Origin: CBDCDJ01 sp965215355
Lineage (GTDB): Bacteria > Deinococcota > Deinococci > Deinococcales > Trueperaceae
Length of the DNA stretch: 64,000 nucleotides
Direction: 5' to 3'
NCBI GenBank assembly: GCA_965215355.1
Contig: CBDCDJ010000007.1
Span: forward strand, 3,596,001 to 3,660,000
Each line of letters starts with the position of its first letter. Position 1 is the stretch's first letter. Positions 9,126 to 19,207 of the stretch are shown piece by piece. A model generated the notes under the pieces. That model was not told the DNA's origin and did not search any database. It saw nothing but the letters and a program-made list of their open reading frames with translations. Made by a program: the position numbers and the translations under genes.

Positions 9126-12100
9126 ATTTGGATCCTTAGCATTCAACGGTCTGTTTTGAACATATCGATATGGGTTTATTCCATCAGCTACACCCAGTGG
9201 GTCTGCCGTAACCCAACGCGCCAACCATGACACATAATAACGGGCGTTATTATAGTTAAGTCCTGTTTCTTCGTCTCTTTCCTTACCCGTATAGCGATAC
9301 CGCTTAGGTAACTCAGTTTGATTTTGTACTGCCTGATAGGTCGTACTGCCGTAGGGTGAATACTCCTCATAGGAGATAATTTGCGCTTGACCATCCAGCT
9401 CGAGGCTAGTCGAGCCAAGGTGATTTCCGAGCTGAAGGCGAATGAGTTGTTGTGGAGCAAGGTCACTGCCTGCTGTGTCGAGCGTGCGCGTTTCAACTAG
9501 CGCGATTCGTTGTTTGTCATCTATTATATGCAGCGTCTCCCGCTCTAACTGCTCCGCGCCCTGCCGTCGACGAAAGATTTCGAAACTACCAAAGTAGACG
9601 CGCTCTTCAACAAGATTTGCTAATTTCTCCCACACCTTACGCACGCGCTGCCCAGAAGCGTCATACGTGTAGTACGCCGTACCACCCCCACCCAGGTCGG
9701 TCTGATGTAATTGGTCGCGGTAGTCCCAGTGCATATTGGGGTCAGGGTGCGTACCTCCCAGGTGTGGCATGCGGGTCATGTTGCCGTGAACGTCGTGAAC
9801 ATAGCGCTCGACACTCGGAGAGTTGCCGTTTCCGACGGTAGTTTGGCTCAGGCGATTACTCTGCTTGGCAGGTTCGATCAGGCTGGGCTCGAGGTAGCCA
9901 TATGCGCGAGTCCAGCCCGCATGTGCCGGGTCGCTGCCGCGGTGCTGCATCTGCAAAAAGTTCCCTACGGCGTCATACACATAACGTTCGACGTAGGTGT
10001 CCATCGCATTCCCATCACTAGGGTGGGGCAAACGGATCCGTAATTCGTCGTGGGGTGAATGGGGGATGGGCGCACCACCAATCTGCCCCAAGTGCTCTCG
10101 CCCCGTCGCTTCAATCAAGCGGTAGATTGCGTCGTAAATATAGTCGTTGCTCGGCTCGACGCGCCGGTTGCGGAAGTAGATGGTTTGCTGGGCGTCGTCG
10201 CGGATATGGGTAATGTTGCCCACCGGGTCGTAAGTGTAGTGTAGGTTTTGCACTTGGCAGCCGGGCCAGCCCGCCGGGGGCGGCTCAGGGCAGTCGTTCG
10301 GGAAAGCGGCAGCGTTGCGTTGGGTAAGCAGATGGACGAGTCGGAAAGTGAGGGGGTCATAGGTGTAGGTCGTGGTGACGCCTCGGCGACCGGGCGCTAG
10401 ACCGCTGCCATATTCGATCAACGTTCGCTGCCCCTTGGCATCATAGTCAATGTTGACCACGAAAGGCGTCCATATCGGCTCACCGGCAGCGTCGATGGCG
10501 CTGCGCAAGTTGGCATCAAGGCGCTCGAGCAGATTGGCTTCGTTATAGCCCGGGCGGATGACGTTGGGTTGCATGGCGGGCGTGTGCGGCGTGATCAGGG
10601 TCACCGGACGGTTCAGCGCATCATAGGTGGTGCGGCTCTCATAAGCGTCTGGTTCCAGGAACGGTGAAAGGGCTGCTTCTAGCGAGACAAGGTTGATTGA
10701 TGCAGTGGCATTCGTTGGCAGCGCACTGTGGTCGGCGTCCACGGTGCGCCAGTCCACAGCTTGCCGATATCGAGTTCCTTCGGTTAAGCGGCGTGTGGCG
10801 CGCAACGGGTTGCTCTTGAAGTCCAGGGCCTCGGTAGTCACCGCGCCCGATTGATCGAAATGGAGGTAGAGCACACCGCGCAAATTGCGCCTTTCAGCCT
10901 GCGGGTGCTGCTCGCCGTAGACGAGTCGCTCGGTTAGTAGTTCTTGATCAGGATTGGCTGGATCGGCTCCGGTGACAAATGAGCGCAACGGGCGGCGCAG
11001 CGGGTCGTATTCGGTGCGAAAACTATGGCCGCGGCTGTCCCAGGCGCGGATGGGGTTGCCCACCACATCATTCAGCATCCAGCGCTCACCCGCCTCCATG
11101 CTGGCCTGATGGATGCGGTTGCCGAGCATGTCGTAGTCGTAGCGCATGACGATGCGACCCCGCACGTCACCGTTTTGATCGATGGCGTCGCGGACCTCGC
11201 GCTGATTGCCTTCGATGTCCAGCTCTACACGGGTAGGGTACTGCTCGTCGAGGATGGCACCATCCCGCTCATAGCGGTTATGAGCCGTGGTGAGGAAAGG
11301 GCGTCCCAGGGTATCGAAATAGGCGGTGGTCGGCGTGTCGGCGTGGGCAGCAGCTTTGGCGGCGGTGTCCTGCTCTTGTGGCCCCAACGCGCCGCCCTGC
11401 CGCTGCGCGTGCCAAGTTGCCCAGTCGGCGAGTTGGAGCGCGAAATATTCATTTACAAATCCCGCGATGTCCGGATCGGTGCGTGGATCGCCTGTCTGCG
11501 CGCCGCTAGCGGCAACCGTGTCGTTCACGTCGTAGGTAGTCTGCTGCCAGGGGTCGAACAGCACCTTTTCATACGTGTGGCTGGAGTGTAGTGTAGCAAC
11601 AACCCGCCCCACGGGATCATAGAAGAGGACGGGACTGACACCGACCTGTGCCCCGAACTCAAACTGGTGACGCTTCTCCGCGAGCTGACTAAAAAAGGGT
11701 TCGTACTGACGCACGGGCTTGCCCTTGTTGTTAAAGATAGTCCAGCCGCTGCCGACCCAGCGCGGGCTGATGACCGACCCGCCCTCGACGAGCGGTCCCG
11801 GCTCGGCCTGGACCTTCTTCTGGATCTCCCTTGCAAAGCCGTCTGAATAAGAAAAGCTGATCTGAATCTTAAGTCCCTGGGGCGGCAGTGGATCGCTGGT
11901 ATGGGTTTCGCGCGCCAAGGTGGCGGCAAACGTGGGCTGCCATTGGGCGGGGTCGTCAGGGTGCGCCTGCTGTGTGCGCTGAAACCGCTCGAGGTCGTAA
12001 ATAATACGTGTGGTGGCCTCTTTGAGTAAATTTGGTGCGGGTACACGCGGGTCTTCGACATCGTAGAAGCTGGCGATCTGAGCCTCGGCTAGGTCAGCCT

Positions 12101-15100
12101 CGAAGCCGATGAGTGTGTCGCCGAGACTTTCCTCGGGTTTGCCCATTACCGCTGTGCCCGCCACCATCCCCAGGATGTCGAAGGCGACCTGCGTGCGGTT
12201 CCGATTCGGGTCCATCACCTGCCAGGGCTGTAGGACACGATAATCGCTACCTTGCACCGCGATAGTGCCGTCCGTAGCGCGCTCGCCAACGGTGACGCGA
12301 TTGCCCAAGGCGTCACGGGTCTCGAGCATCAGCAGGTCGTAAGTGTCGTAGGTGACGAAGCTCTCGGTGCTGACGGCGTTGGTGTGGAACGGGTCGCGGG
12401 TGCGATGGGGTAGGAAGAAGTGCTGACGCGCAAAGGCGAGCTCCTGCACGGCGGTGTCGTCGCTGCCGGGTGAAAGAAAGACGCGACCGGCGGGAATCCA
12501 CCAGTGGTCGTCGGGGTCGGTGTCAGGGAAGGCTCCGGTGGCCTTCAGGTCCTGGCTGACCGCGTAGCCGCCCCGGTCGGCTCCCTGACCACTAAGCACA
12601 TCGGCGGGGTTCGGCAGGAGCAGCTGGAAGGCCTGCGCCAGCAGCCCTGGTGTGAAGGCCAGTTTGTAGCTTTCGCCCGGCAGAGCTAACGGCTCGAGGT
12701 CACCAAGCGGCAGGAGCGCAGTCAGGTCATCTTTGCGAGACAGGGTGCGAACGTGTTCGATGAGGCGCTTCTGCCTCGTGACGTTGTCCGTCATCTGCTC
12801 GTAAAGAGCCTCGGTTGCCGATACCGGCAAGGCAAAACCGTCGCGCGTCCATTCGTCGAAGCTGAAGCGGGCGGCACTGTTTTCTGGTTTGAAACCGGTC
12901 AGCTCATAGGTGCGGGTTTCACAGGGCAGCGGAGTGCGGTAGTCGTCCGGGTGGAGGGTGAGATCGTTGATCCCGTTGGTGACGCGGTTCTCAGTGTAGG
13001 TGACCAAGAGCCCGGTCTGCTTCTGACGGTCGACCGGGTCGAGTTCCCCCAAGGCGGGATTGGGTCTCTCAGTCACCGCTTCCTGATCATCCACGACGCG
13101 GATTGTCTCGCGGCGGCCGTAGCTGATAGCGGCGGATTTCAGCACATTGCCGAACTCGTCCACTTCCAATGTCAGCGCGTGCTGGACGCGCGGGTCGGCG
13201 GGATTGCGTTCGTAATGGTAGGTAATCGCCTCACGCGGATGGGTGAAGAAGACCCCGTGCTGGTTCCCACCTCGGGGCTGCTCGAGCCGAACGCTGAAGT
13301 TCTGTTCGGAAACAGTGTAGGGATGTGGCTCTTTATCCGTGCCGTCGAGCGCATAGACCTCTTGGCGCAGCATCGCTCCTTTGAGGGCGCGGCTCGCCTC
13401 GCGCTCTTCTGCTAGCGTCAAACCGGAAGGCAGCACGGTGTCGGGGAGCAGCAGCGCCCGTGCCTGAGCGTCAGTCAGCCCCAGTTCGCGATAGTACTCG
13501 CCTGCATCATGCTCATCGAGAAGCCCGGCAAAGAAGTCGGCTAGATGGTCACGACCCAAGTAAACGCCGGTGTGGAACCAGGTTTTGGTATGCACTGGGG
13601 GCACGTGAGAGGCGGCGTCGATATTGTCCCCGGTGGGGAAGTCACCACTTTCACTGAGGACGGCAAATGCTTCCGTATCCCACTGCTCCACCATGCCGAA
13701 GCCGCGGAACTCGCGCTCCTCGCCATCGAAGTAACCGTGATGGTAGGCGTAGCGGGTGACGAAGCGATTGCGGCTGAGGTAGTCGAACGTCTCCATGCGC
13801 TCGACCACATGCACCGGGAACGGCAGCTTCGTAATCCAGGGCTTGTCGGCCAGCTTATCGGCAAGATAGAACTGTGTGGAAGGCGCGTAGTGAACCCTCG
13901 TTTCAGCCCCGAGGTTGTTAACAGACTTGAGCAGCAGGTGGGGTTTCTGGCCGCCCATCAAGTCGACGTAGCGCAGCGGTCGGCGGGCATTGCCGGGCAA
14001 AGGTGACGACCAGACCAAACAGGCGGTGCCGTTGCCGAGCAAGTCGACAGCCGTAATCGCAGCGAGGTTGTCGACAGCGGGAAAGGGCAAGGACCTCGGC
14101 TCGCTCCAGCTGTTGCCGGAGCGGTTAAAGTAAAGGCGCACGCCGTCGCGGCCCAGGTAGATGAGGTCGTTGCTGCCCGAGCCGTCGATGTCAGCGAGGC
14201 GAACGCGCTGGTGGTCGAACTGGTCGGGAAAGTCGAACCAAGGCGCATTGTCCATCGTCACCTTGGCCCCGAAGCGGCCATAACCGAGGTTGGGCCAGTA
14301 GGCAATCTCGCCGTTGCCGACACGCAAGAAGTCGCTTAAACCGTCACCGGACATGTCGGCGAGGTAGACGGACTGCGTACCGTCGGCAAAGACTAGGCGC
14401 GGCCCGCGCTCCTCATCCAGCGACTGACGCTCTCGCTCGGCGGGACCGAAGCCGTCTTCCGCGAGCGAGGGATACCAGGTGAACACGTCCTGCTCGGTGA
14501 TGAGCACGTCGGCGTGGCCGTCGCCGTTGAGGTCAACGAAACGCAGGTTTGGGTCATCCCAGGGAATGTTGGGCAGGCTGCCAAAGGTCCTGAAGGATTC
14601 CCAGTCCTCGTCCTCGGTCCGCTCGTAAAACCCAGGCACCGGTCCCCGCAGCGTCACGACATCCGTCCGGCCGTCCCCGGCGAGGTCGAGGAACTGGGCT
14701 TGGCCGGTGGCGAGCCGAGCGTTGGGCAGCGTGGCGACGCGTTCGGCCGGCGCGAAGCGCGCCTCGAGATGGGGAGAACTCTCGGGTCCGACGAAATTGA
14801 TGGGGCTGAGGTTGCGCTTGTAGAACCAGCCGTCGGCCTGCTCGGTCAGGATGCCGGTGACGCCTTCGCCGTCCAGGTCGACCCACTGGTACACGGTGCC
14901 GTCCAGCCCGTTGGGTAGGTTTTCGAGGCTGTCGTCGTCAAGCTCGCGGAGGTCGTCCTGGATGATCGGCTGGCTGTACTCGAACTCGAGGGGTGGCAGC
15001 GTCTTTTTGAGGTAGCCCCCATTCTGCCGTAACCAGCCGGCTTGGGTGACGGCCTGGATAAACGAGGCAATGCGGGTGCTGCCTTGGTGGGCGAGTTCGG

Positions 15101-16232
15101 TGTGAGCGTCGACCTCACCTGAGTAGTCGAGGTCTTGGTAGTCGAACTCGGTCGAGCGGACCAGGCAAGGAGTCTCACCGAGTTCGGAAAAGTTATGAAA
15201 CATCAACACTCGCTGGCAGCGCCGGTAGGTTCGTACCTCGAAGCCGGCGCGGTAGGTAGAGAAGGGGTCGGGCCGAACGGGCCAGACCACACCCGAACCC
15301 GGTGGGTCGGGTGTGGTCTCGTCATGTTCGCCGTAGTCGAACACCACTTCGAAGAGCCAGTTGCTGCGTTGCGTGAGGTCTTCATCAGGTTGCCTCGGTG
15401 TGTGGTTGCCGTACTGAATTCGCTTCAGGTAGCGCTGTGCCAAGGGTTTACCGAGCCGGTTGCGTTCTTGCGGCGAACCCACGCTTACTCCGTAGTCGTT
15501 CTCGGCCTCGTACCGGTAGAGCATGGCGTTGCCTTTGTCGTCGTAGCTTTCGCAGATTAGCCAGCTGAAGACGCGCTTGGGGTCGTCGGGGTCGACAAGC
15601 CGGTTTTCCGACGGTTGCCCAGCTTGGCTGTCCGCCGTTCGGCCGTAGAGGGTGGTGATGTTGTCCTTGGAAATGGAGCGCCAGTGGATGTCGCCGTCGC
15701 TCTGGCGAGTCCAGCGTTCGATGCGGGCGAACAGCCCTTCGGTGCGGGGGCGGTAGCGACGCACCTGGTATGTAATGCCATCGACTGTGCGCGGCTTGTC
15801 GTGGATGACGTGCTTGCCGTCCTTGAGGACCCAGTCACCGGCACCGTCTTTCTCGAACTCCGGCACCAGGTCTTCCGCGCCCGAGAGGATGTAAATGTCC
15901 GACTCTTCGCCGTCGAGGTAGCGGGGCAGCCCCTTGTCGGTCTTGCGGGTGATGGAAGGCAAACCGAGGTTCCAACCGAGCCCGAAGGGGCCGTTCCCGG
16001 CACCGGAGTCGTAAGCGAGAGCCAATTGAGGGCCAAACCCGGAGCGGCCGGGTGAGGTGGCTAAAGGAACGCTGAGCGAGCCCGTACCCGTGACCGGGTT
16101 GGCGGCGAACTTCTCGCCGATGCCGCGGATGGCACCGCCGCCTTTGGGCAGTGAAATGGACGGCACCTGTTGTGCCTGGGTTTCGTTACCCGATGCAGAC
16201 TTTTCGTTGCCCCCCCCAGGTTGAGCCACCAT
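8061..16232 (-). CDS. TcB-TcC fusion toxin subunit (SpvB / FG-GAP / RHS)
   Basis: 2723 residues from ATG at 16232, preceded by GAGGAGACC. Order: SpvB-like N-terminus (about 20-340, with GAGNGPFGLGWNL), FG-GAP/VCBS-like propeller motifs (DLDGEGVTGIL about 451, DLNGDGHADVL, DMSGDGLSDFL, DIDGSGSNDLI about 681), TcdB middle domains, YD/RHS repeats (for example YTYDPVGNITHIRDD), then the RHS core YTGKERDEETGLNYNNARYY (about 2311) and RYVQNRPLNAKDPNG (about 2360), after which TcC proteins self-cleave. About 350 residues follow as the variable toxin part. In many Tc systems TcB and TcC are separate; here they are one chain. The cocoon should shield the C-terminal enzyme until TcA injects it. Confidence 0.93.
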   Translation of the reverse strand: MVAQPGGGNEKSASGNETQAQQVPSISLPKGGGAIRGIGEKFAANPVTGTGSLSVPLATSPGRSGFGPQLALAYDSGAGNGPFGLGWNLGLPSITRKTDKGLPRYLDGEESDIYILSGAEDLVPEFEKDGAGDWVLKDGKHVIHDKPRTVDGITYQVRRYRPRTEGLFARIERWTRQSDGDIHWRSISKDNITTLYGRTADSQAGQPSENRLVDPDDPKRVFSWLICESYDDKGNAMLYRYEAENDYGVSVGSPQERNRLGKPLAQRYLKRIQYGNHTPRQPDEDLTQRSNWLFEVVFDYGEHDETTPDPPGSGVVWPVRPDPFSTYRAGFEVRTYRRCQRVLMFHNFSELGETPCLVRSTEFDYQDLDYSGEVDAHTELAHQGSTRIASFIQAVTQAGWLRQNGGYLKKTLPPLEFEYSQPIIQDDLRELDDDSLENLPNGLDGTVYQWVDLDGEGVTGILTEQADGWFYKRNLSPINFVGPESSPHLEARFAPAERVATLPNARLATGQAQFLDLAGDGRTDVVTLRGPVPGFYERTEDEDWESFRTFGSLPNIPWDDPNLRFVDLNGDGHADVLITEQDVFTWYPSLAEDGFGPAERERQSLDEERGPRLVFADGTQSVYLADMSGDGLSDFLRVGNGEIAYWPNLGYGRFGAKVTMDNAPWFDFPDQFDHQRVRLADIDGSGSNDLIYLGRDGVRLYFNRSGNSWSEPRSLPFPAVDNLAAITAVDLLGNGTACLVWSSPLPGNARRPLRYVDLMGGQKPHLLLKSVNNLGAETRVHYAPSTQFYLADKLADKPWITKLPFPVHVVERMETFDYLSRNRFVTRYAYHHGYFDGEEREFRGFGMVEQWDTEAFAVLSESGDFPTGDNIDAASHVPPVHTKTWFHTGVYLGRDHLADFFAGLLDEHDAGEYYRELGLTDAQARALLLPDTVLPSGLTLAEEREASRALKGAMLRQEVYALDGTDKEPHPYTVSEQNFSVRLEQPRGGNQHGVFFTHPREAITYHYERNPADPRVQHALTLEVDEFGNVLKSAAISYGRRETIRVVDDQEAVTERPNPALGELDPVDRQKQTGLLVTYTENRVTNGINDLTLHPDDYRTPLPCETRTYELTGFKPENSAARFSFDEWTRDGFALPVSATEALYEQMTDNVTRQKRLIEHVRTLSRKDDLTALLPLGDLEPLALPGESYKLAFTPGLLAQAFQLLLPNPADVLSGQGADRGGYAVSQDLKATGAFPDTDPDDHWWIPAGRVFLSPGSDDTAVQELAFARQHFFLPHRTRDPFHTNAVSTESFVTYDTYDLLMLETRDALGNRVTVGERATDGTIAVQGSDYRVLQPWQVMDPNRNRTQVAFDILGMVAGTAVMGKPEESLGDTLIGFEADLAEAQIASFYDVEDPRVPAPNLLKEATTRIIYDLERFQRTQQAHPDDPAQWQPTFAATLARETHTSDPLPPQGLKIQISFSYSDGFAREIQKKVQAEPGPLVEGGSVISPRWVGSGWTIFNNKGKPVRQYEPFFSQLAEKRHQFEFGAQVGVSPVLFYDPVGRVVATLHSSHTYEKVLFDPWQQTTYDVNDTVAASGAQTGDPRTDPDIAGFVNEYFALQLADWATWHAQRQGGALGPQEQDTAAKAAAHADTPTTAYFDTLGRPFLTTAHNRYERDGAILDEQYPTRVELDIEGNQREVRDAIDQNGDVRGRIVMRYDYDMLGNRIHQASMEAGERWMLNDVVGNPIRAWDSRGHSFRTEYDPLRRPLRSFVTGADPANPDQELLTERLVYGEQHPQAERRNLRGVLYLHFDQSGAVTTEALDFKSNPLRATRRLTEGTRYRQAVDWRTVDADHSALPTNATASINLVSLEAALSPFLEPDAYESRTTYDALNRPVTLITPHTPAMQPNVIRPGYNEANLLERLDANLRSAIDAAGEPIWTPFVVNIDYDAKGQRTLIEYGSGLAPGRRGVTTTYTYDPLTFRLVHLLTQRNAAAFPNDCPEPPPAGWPGCQVQNLHYTYDPVGNITHIRDDAQQTIYFRNRRVEPSNDYIYDAIYRLIEATGREHLGQIGGAPIPHSPHDELRIRLPHPSDGNAMDTYVERYVYDAVGNFLQMQHRGSDPAHAGWTRAYGYLEPSLIEPAKQSNRLSQTTVGNGNSPSVERYVHDVHGNMTRMPHLGGTHPDPNMHWDYRDQLHQTDLGGGGTAYYTYDASGQRVRKVWEKLANLVEERVYFGSFEIFRRRQGAEQLERETLHIIDDKQRIALVETRTLDTAGSDLAPQQLIRLQLGNHLGSTSLELDGQAQIISYEEYSPYGSTTYQAVQNQTELPKRYRYTGKERDEETGLNYNNARYYVSWLARWVTADPLGVADGINPYRYVQNRPLNAKDPNGMQHIDIGDAPELQAAARELHDARPDLAIPQPTGTPRRSITYSQARAEANRGAASFRRAQGMSGSAVQAGHTQAARHVPESGAPATQTNAPDTFQELHSRRGQGLDVNVTDPHTERTVTRTRHTAQEGMIDDAVERARRGGRLTPEGQAAAGEEVLWRSQGTGLDQGEVRVRRASGFFDEGAAIERSPAVQAFRRASQSRTVARAREAVRATGQAVEEAAPTLSRVARSGVRGGARVAGVVGRVAAPLAVAESSLRLATATNNSDRLQAGADTAAGLASYAGPVGAAFSAGYGAGQLLDAGVEAATGESLSSRGARGLGSVDRAISSVLPENESLPEYKQENRVAWWLIDTLGL

Positions 16233-16696
16233 AAGCGGTCTCCTCTACCGACTCGAGGTGAAAAGTATCAAGGGCAAAAAAGAAAACGAAAAGAGGTTGC
16301 TTTTTGCTGTTCGTTGATAGTAGCACAACTTACGGTCAGAGATATCAACTTGTAGTTGGCTGTTCTGTAGAATCGCGTTATGCTAACTTCAGTCTGCAGT
16401 CCTGCTGGCAAAACGGCAAGTAACCCTTTGAAGAAAGGATGATGACCCGCGGCCTCGGCAATTTGTCGGAGACCGGTTGGATCGCTTAAAAATCAGAACT
16501 CCACTGGAGTCGTCTCAACTAAAATTTTGGATTCCCTGCATCAGGTACGCTCAGGCACCTGCTAGACGGTTTCGTTATTAAAGAACGAAAGATTAGAATG
16601 GCAACGTCGCGAAGTGCTGGAAGTCAATCTAATACCTAAGCACGGTTGGCGAGGAAGGGCTATAGCTGTAAATCGAGAACAAAAGTGATGTAACCT
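16233..16696. other. Intergenic region upstream of the Tc operon
   Basis: 464 bp between the divergent TcB-TcC gene and the 166-residue ORF. It holds the toxin gene's Shine-Dalgarno (GAGGAG on the minus strand, about 16239-16244) and AT-richer DNA around 16260-16400 that could carry the operon promoter, but no convincing -35/-10 pair could be fixed. No ORF of note and no RNA gene was seen. Confidence 0.5.
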
Positions 16697-17197
16697 ATGG
16701 CGGAAGAAGGTGACGATGTGAGTTCTCCCTTAGTGTTCAAACTTAGCGAAGTCGGCGGAACAGTGTTGATCTTAAGCAGCCCGGTACCCTTTACTCTTGC
16801 GGAAGGTTGGCTTCTGCGAACCCTGGTCAGGGCGGCGCTCGCAGGTCAGGGCGTCGCCACCTTGACCTACGCCCAGCTAAAAACGTACTTTCCTGAGGTG
16901 TCGGCAACCTCGCTCTCATGGCTCATAGACGCCTTGAGCACCAAGTACCATAAACTCGTATTAATAGCCACGCAACCCAACGGCAATTTCTCGGCTCAAC
17001 CTCTAATTTATGTCACCAAGATCGATTTAGACACGGCCGAAGGGGCATATGACACTCATCCGGCCCCGATCTGGCGCAGCGAGTTCCACAAAGACGTTTG
17101 CAAGCTCTTGAAGGGTCTTGACATATCAGGTTTGACCCTCGAGCCTTTGTCACTCGAACCGGTCGGCGTGAACCCAGAACCCAGTGGCAACGAGTAG
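16697..17197 (+). CDS. Hypothetical protein, 166 residues
   Basis: Complete frame from ATG to TAG, divergent from the Tc operon. No signal peptide or membrane segment. The middle (LLRTLVRAAL, then LTYAQLKTYFPEVSATSLSWLIDAL) looks like a small helical, possibly winged-helix, fold, followed by an acidic proline-containing tail. Not recognised. It may be a cargo gene of the accessory region. The lack of a strong ribosome site leaves the start slightly uncertain. Confidence 0.5.
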   Translation: MAEEGDDVSSPLVFKLSEVGGTVLILSSPVPFTLAEGWLLRTLVRAALAGQGVATLTYAQLKTYFPEVSATSLSWLIDALSTKYHKLVLIATQPNGNFSAQPLIYVTKIDLDTAEGAYDTHPAPIWRSEFHKDVCKLLKGLDISGLTLEPLSLEPVGVNPEPSGNE

Positions 17198-18026
17198 TTA
17201 GCCTTTGATTCCTACCAAAAGGCTAAAGACAAGTGATCAGCTGGGAATTGAAGAACGTATCAAAGAAGAACCAGCTGCTTCTGTAAAGCTATCGTCACAA
17301 GCGCACTGAAATCTGTAAAAGTTAAAATCGTGTGTCGTGGATTAGGCATAAAAGTAAGGGTCACTCCCGACAACCTCATCCAGCCCTCTCTCCACCCGCT
17401 TTGCCCTTTGCCACCCCAGCCTCACCTGTTCCAGCCTCGTCCGCCTCGGCCTTGCTTTTCGCTCCTTGGTTCGCCTTGGCAGCAGCCTCTGGCGTCGGCA
17501 CCCATTCGAGTTCCTCGGTATCAAAGAAGGTCTCGTCCAAAAACAGCTTCAACCAAACGTAGCGCTGGTTAAGCGTCACGTTCTGCGTGAAGGCGTTCAT
17601 GTTCAGGCCGGGCATCGCCAGGCTTGGGCCGAACGGCCGCAACCCTTGCAAGCGGTTCTCGATGATTTGTTCGCTCACCAGCAACAAGTAGTTGAGGTAC
17701 ACCTGCAAGCTGCCGAAGCCGCCCTCGTCAGCGCGCTGGTGTAAGTAGGCATAGTCGCGCTCGGTCAGCCGCAGAATGACGTCACGGGTCGCTTGCTCCC
17801 GGTAGAGTTCGATGACTTCAGCTGGGGTGTTGCGAACGCCTCTGGGGGTTGGGGTCGGAAAGGGGGGTGACTCGGGATTAGTCTTTGGCTCAGAGGTGGT
17901 CTTCGGCACAGACCTACGTGCGGCTGACATGTGTTGTTCAGAGTCGGCAAACGCACGCTCGTAGAGCAGCTCCATCGCCTCGGCCAGCTTGGCCGTCGCC
18001 TGCTCGCGACGCACGCTGGGAAAGTC

Positions 18027-19207
18027 CAGGGCAACCGCAAAGTCCCAGAGTTAAAGTTAAGCAATGACAGAAATCAAGGTTTCCGAAGTTCTCGCACACT
18101 TTTCGGATATGCCCGACCCTCGCAAGGCGCGTGGCATCAGACATAAACTCTGCGACATTGTGAGCATCAGCATCTTAGCCGTCATCTGCGGTGCCAACAC
18201 GTACAGCCAGATTCAGCAGTACGCGCTTGCTCAGGAGGTGTGGTTGAGAACGTTTCTGGAGCTTGCTTCGGGCATTCCTAGTCAAGACACCTTCGAGCGC
18301 GTGTTTGCGCTACTCAATCCTAACGTTTGGCAAGCGCGGTTTCTGGAGTGGACTAAGACTTTGGTACTGCCTGAACTTGCCGGTGAAGATGAGGTGCTGG
18401 CAGTCGACGGCAAAACAGCTAGACGCTCACATAGAAACGGCTTAGGGGCGCTGCACACGGTGAGTGTTTGGTCGAGTCAGGCTGAACTGGTTCTTGCTCA
18501 GGACCAAGTACCTGACAAGACTAATGAAATAATCGTCATCCCTGACCTATTGGAAATTGTCAATCCCGCTGGGGCAGTGGTGACCACCGACGCTATGGGT
18601 TGTCAGAAAAACATCGCCTGGACGGTGCGCGAGTATCAGGCGCATTATCTACTGGCCCTCAAAGACAACCATCCGACCCTGTTCGAAGATGTCAAAGATT
18701 TTTTTGACTATGCCAGCAAGGTCGGCTGGGACTTAGAACACAGCCATACTAGAACCGACGAGCAGGGTCATGGCCGTAGCGAGACCCGTGAGTGCTGGGT
18801 CTTAGCCGCGCCTGAGTGGTTACATGAACGTGAGGGCTGGCGTGACTTAAGCAGTATCGTTCGCGTTCAGGCAACACGTACGCTCAAAGGTAGTATCAGT
18901 AGCCACACCCGTTACTTCCTTACCAGCTTGCCGCTCGACGCTGAACGCGCGCTCAGAGCCGCACGCTTTCACTGGGGCATTGAAAACGGCCTTCATTGGG
19001 TGCTCGATGTCGCTTTCGATGAAGACAGCTCTCGCGCTCGCCTCATGAATGCGCAGGCGAATTGGGTTGTGCTTAGACACCTAGCCGTTAATCTCTTAAA
19101 ACGTGACAAAACCGTCAAGGCTGGGGTAGAAGCCAAGCGCCTACGTGCAGGCTGGGACCGAAGTTACCTCCTTAAACTCCTCCAATGCTGACTTTGCGGT
19201 TGCCCTG
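18027..19207 (+). mobile_element. Complete ISAs1-family insertion sequence (1181 bp)
   Basis: Ends are 18-bp perfect inverted repeats: CAGGGCAACCGCAAAGTC at 18027-18044 and its complement at 19190-19207. Flanking 10-bp direct repeats TGGGAAAGTC lie at 18017-18026 and 19208-19217, in line with the 8-10 bp duplications of this family. One transposase gene fills the interior. Perfect ends and a perfect duplication suggest a recent insertion. Confidence 0.96.
18064..19191 (+). CDS. ISAs1-family transposase
   Basis: 375 residues, intact. The N-terminus HFSDMPDPRKARGIRHKLCDIV is the typical ISAs1 H-repeat-like start. DDE residues are visible: D in AVDGKTARRS, D in VTTDAMGCQKNIA, and E in RFHWGIENGLHWVLDVAFDE. 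It catalyses cut-and-paste transposition of its own element. Its stop codon overlaps the right inverted repeat. The frame has no damage, so the copy may be active. Confidence 0.96.
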   Translation: MTEIKVSEVLAHFSDMPDPRKARGIRHKLCDIVSISILAVICGANTYSQIQQYALAQEVWLRTFLELASGIPSQDTFERVFALLNPNVWQARFLEWTKTLVLPELAGEDEVLAVDGKTARRSHRNGLGALHTVSVWSSQAELVLAQDQVPDKTNEIIVIPDLLEIVNPAGAVVTTDAMGCQKNIAWTVREYQAHYLLALKDNHPTLFEDVKDFFDYASKVGWDLEHSHTRTDEQGHGRSETRECWVLAAPEWLHEREGWRDLSSIVRVQATRTLKGSISSHTRYFLTSLPLDAERALRAARFHWGIENGLHWVLDVAFDEDSSRARLMNAQANWVVLRHLAVNLLKRDKTVKAGVEAKRLRAGWDRSYLLKLLQC

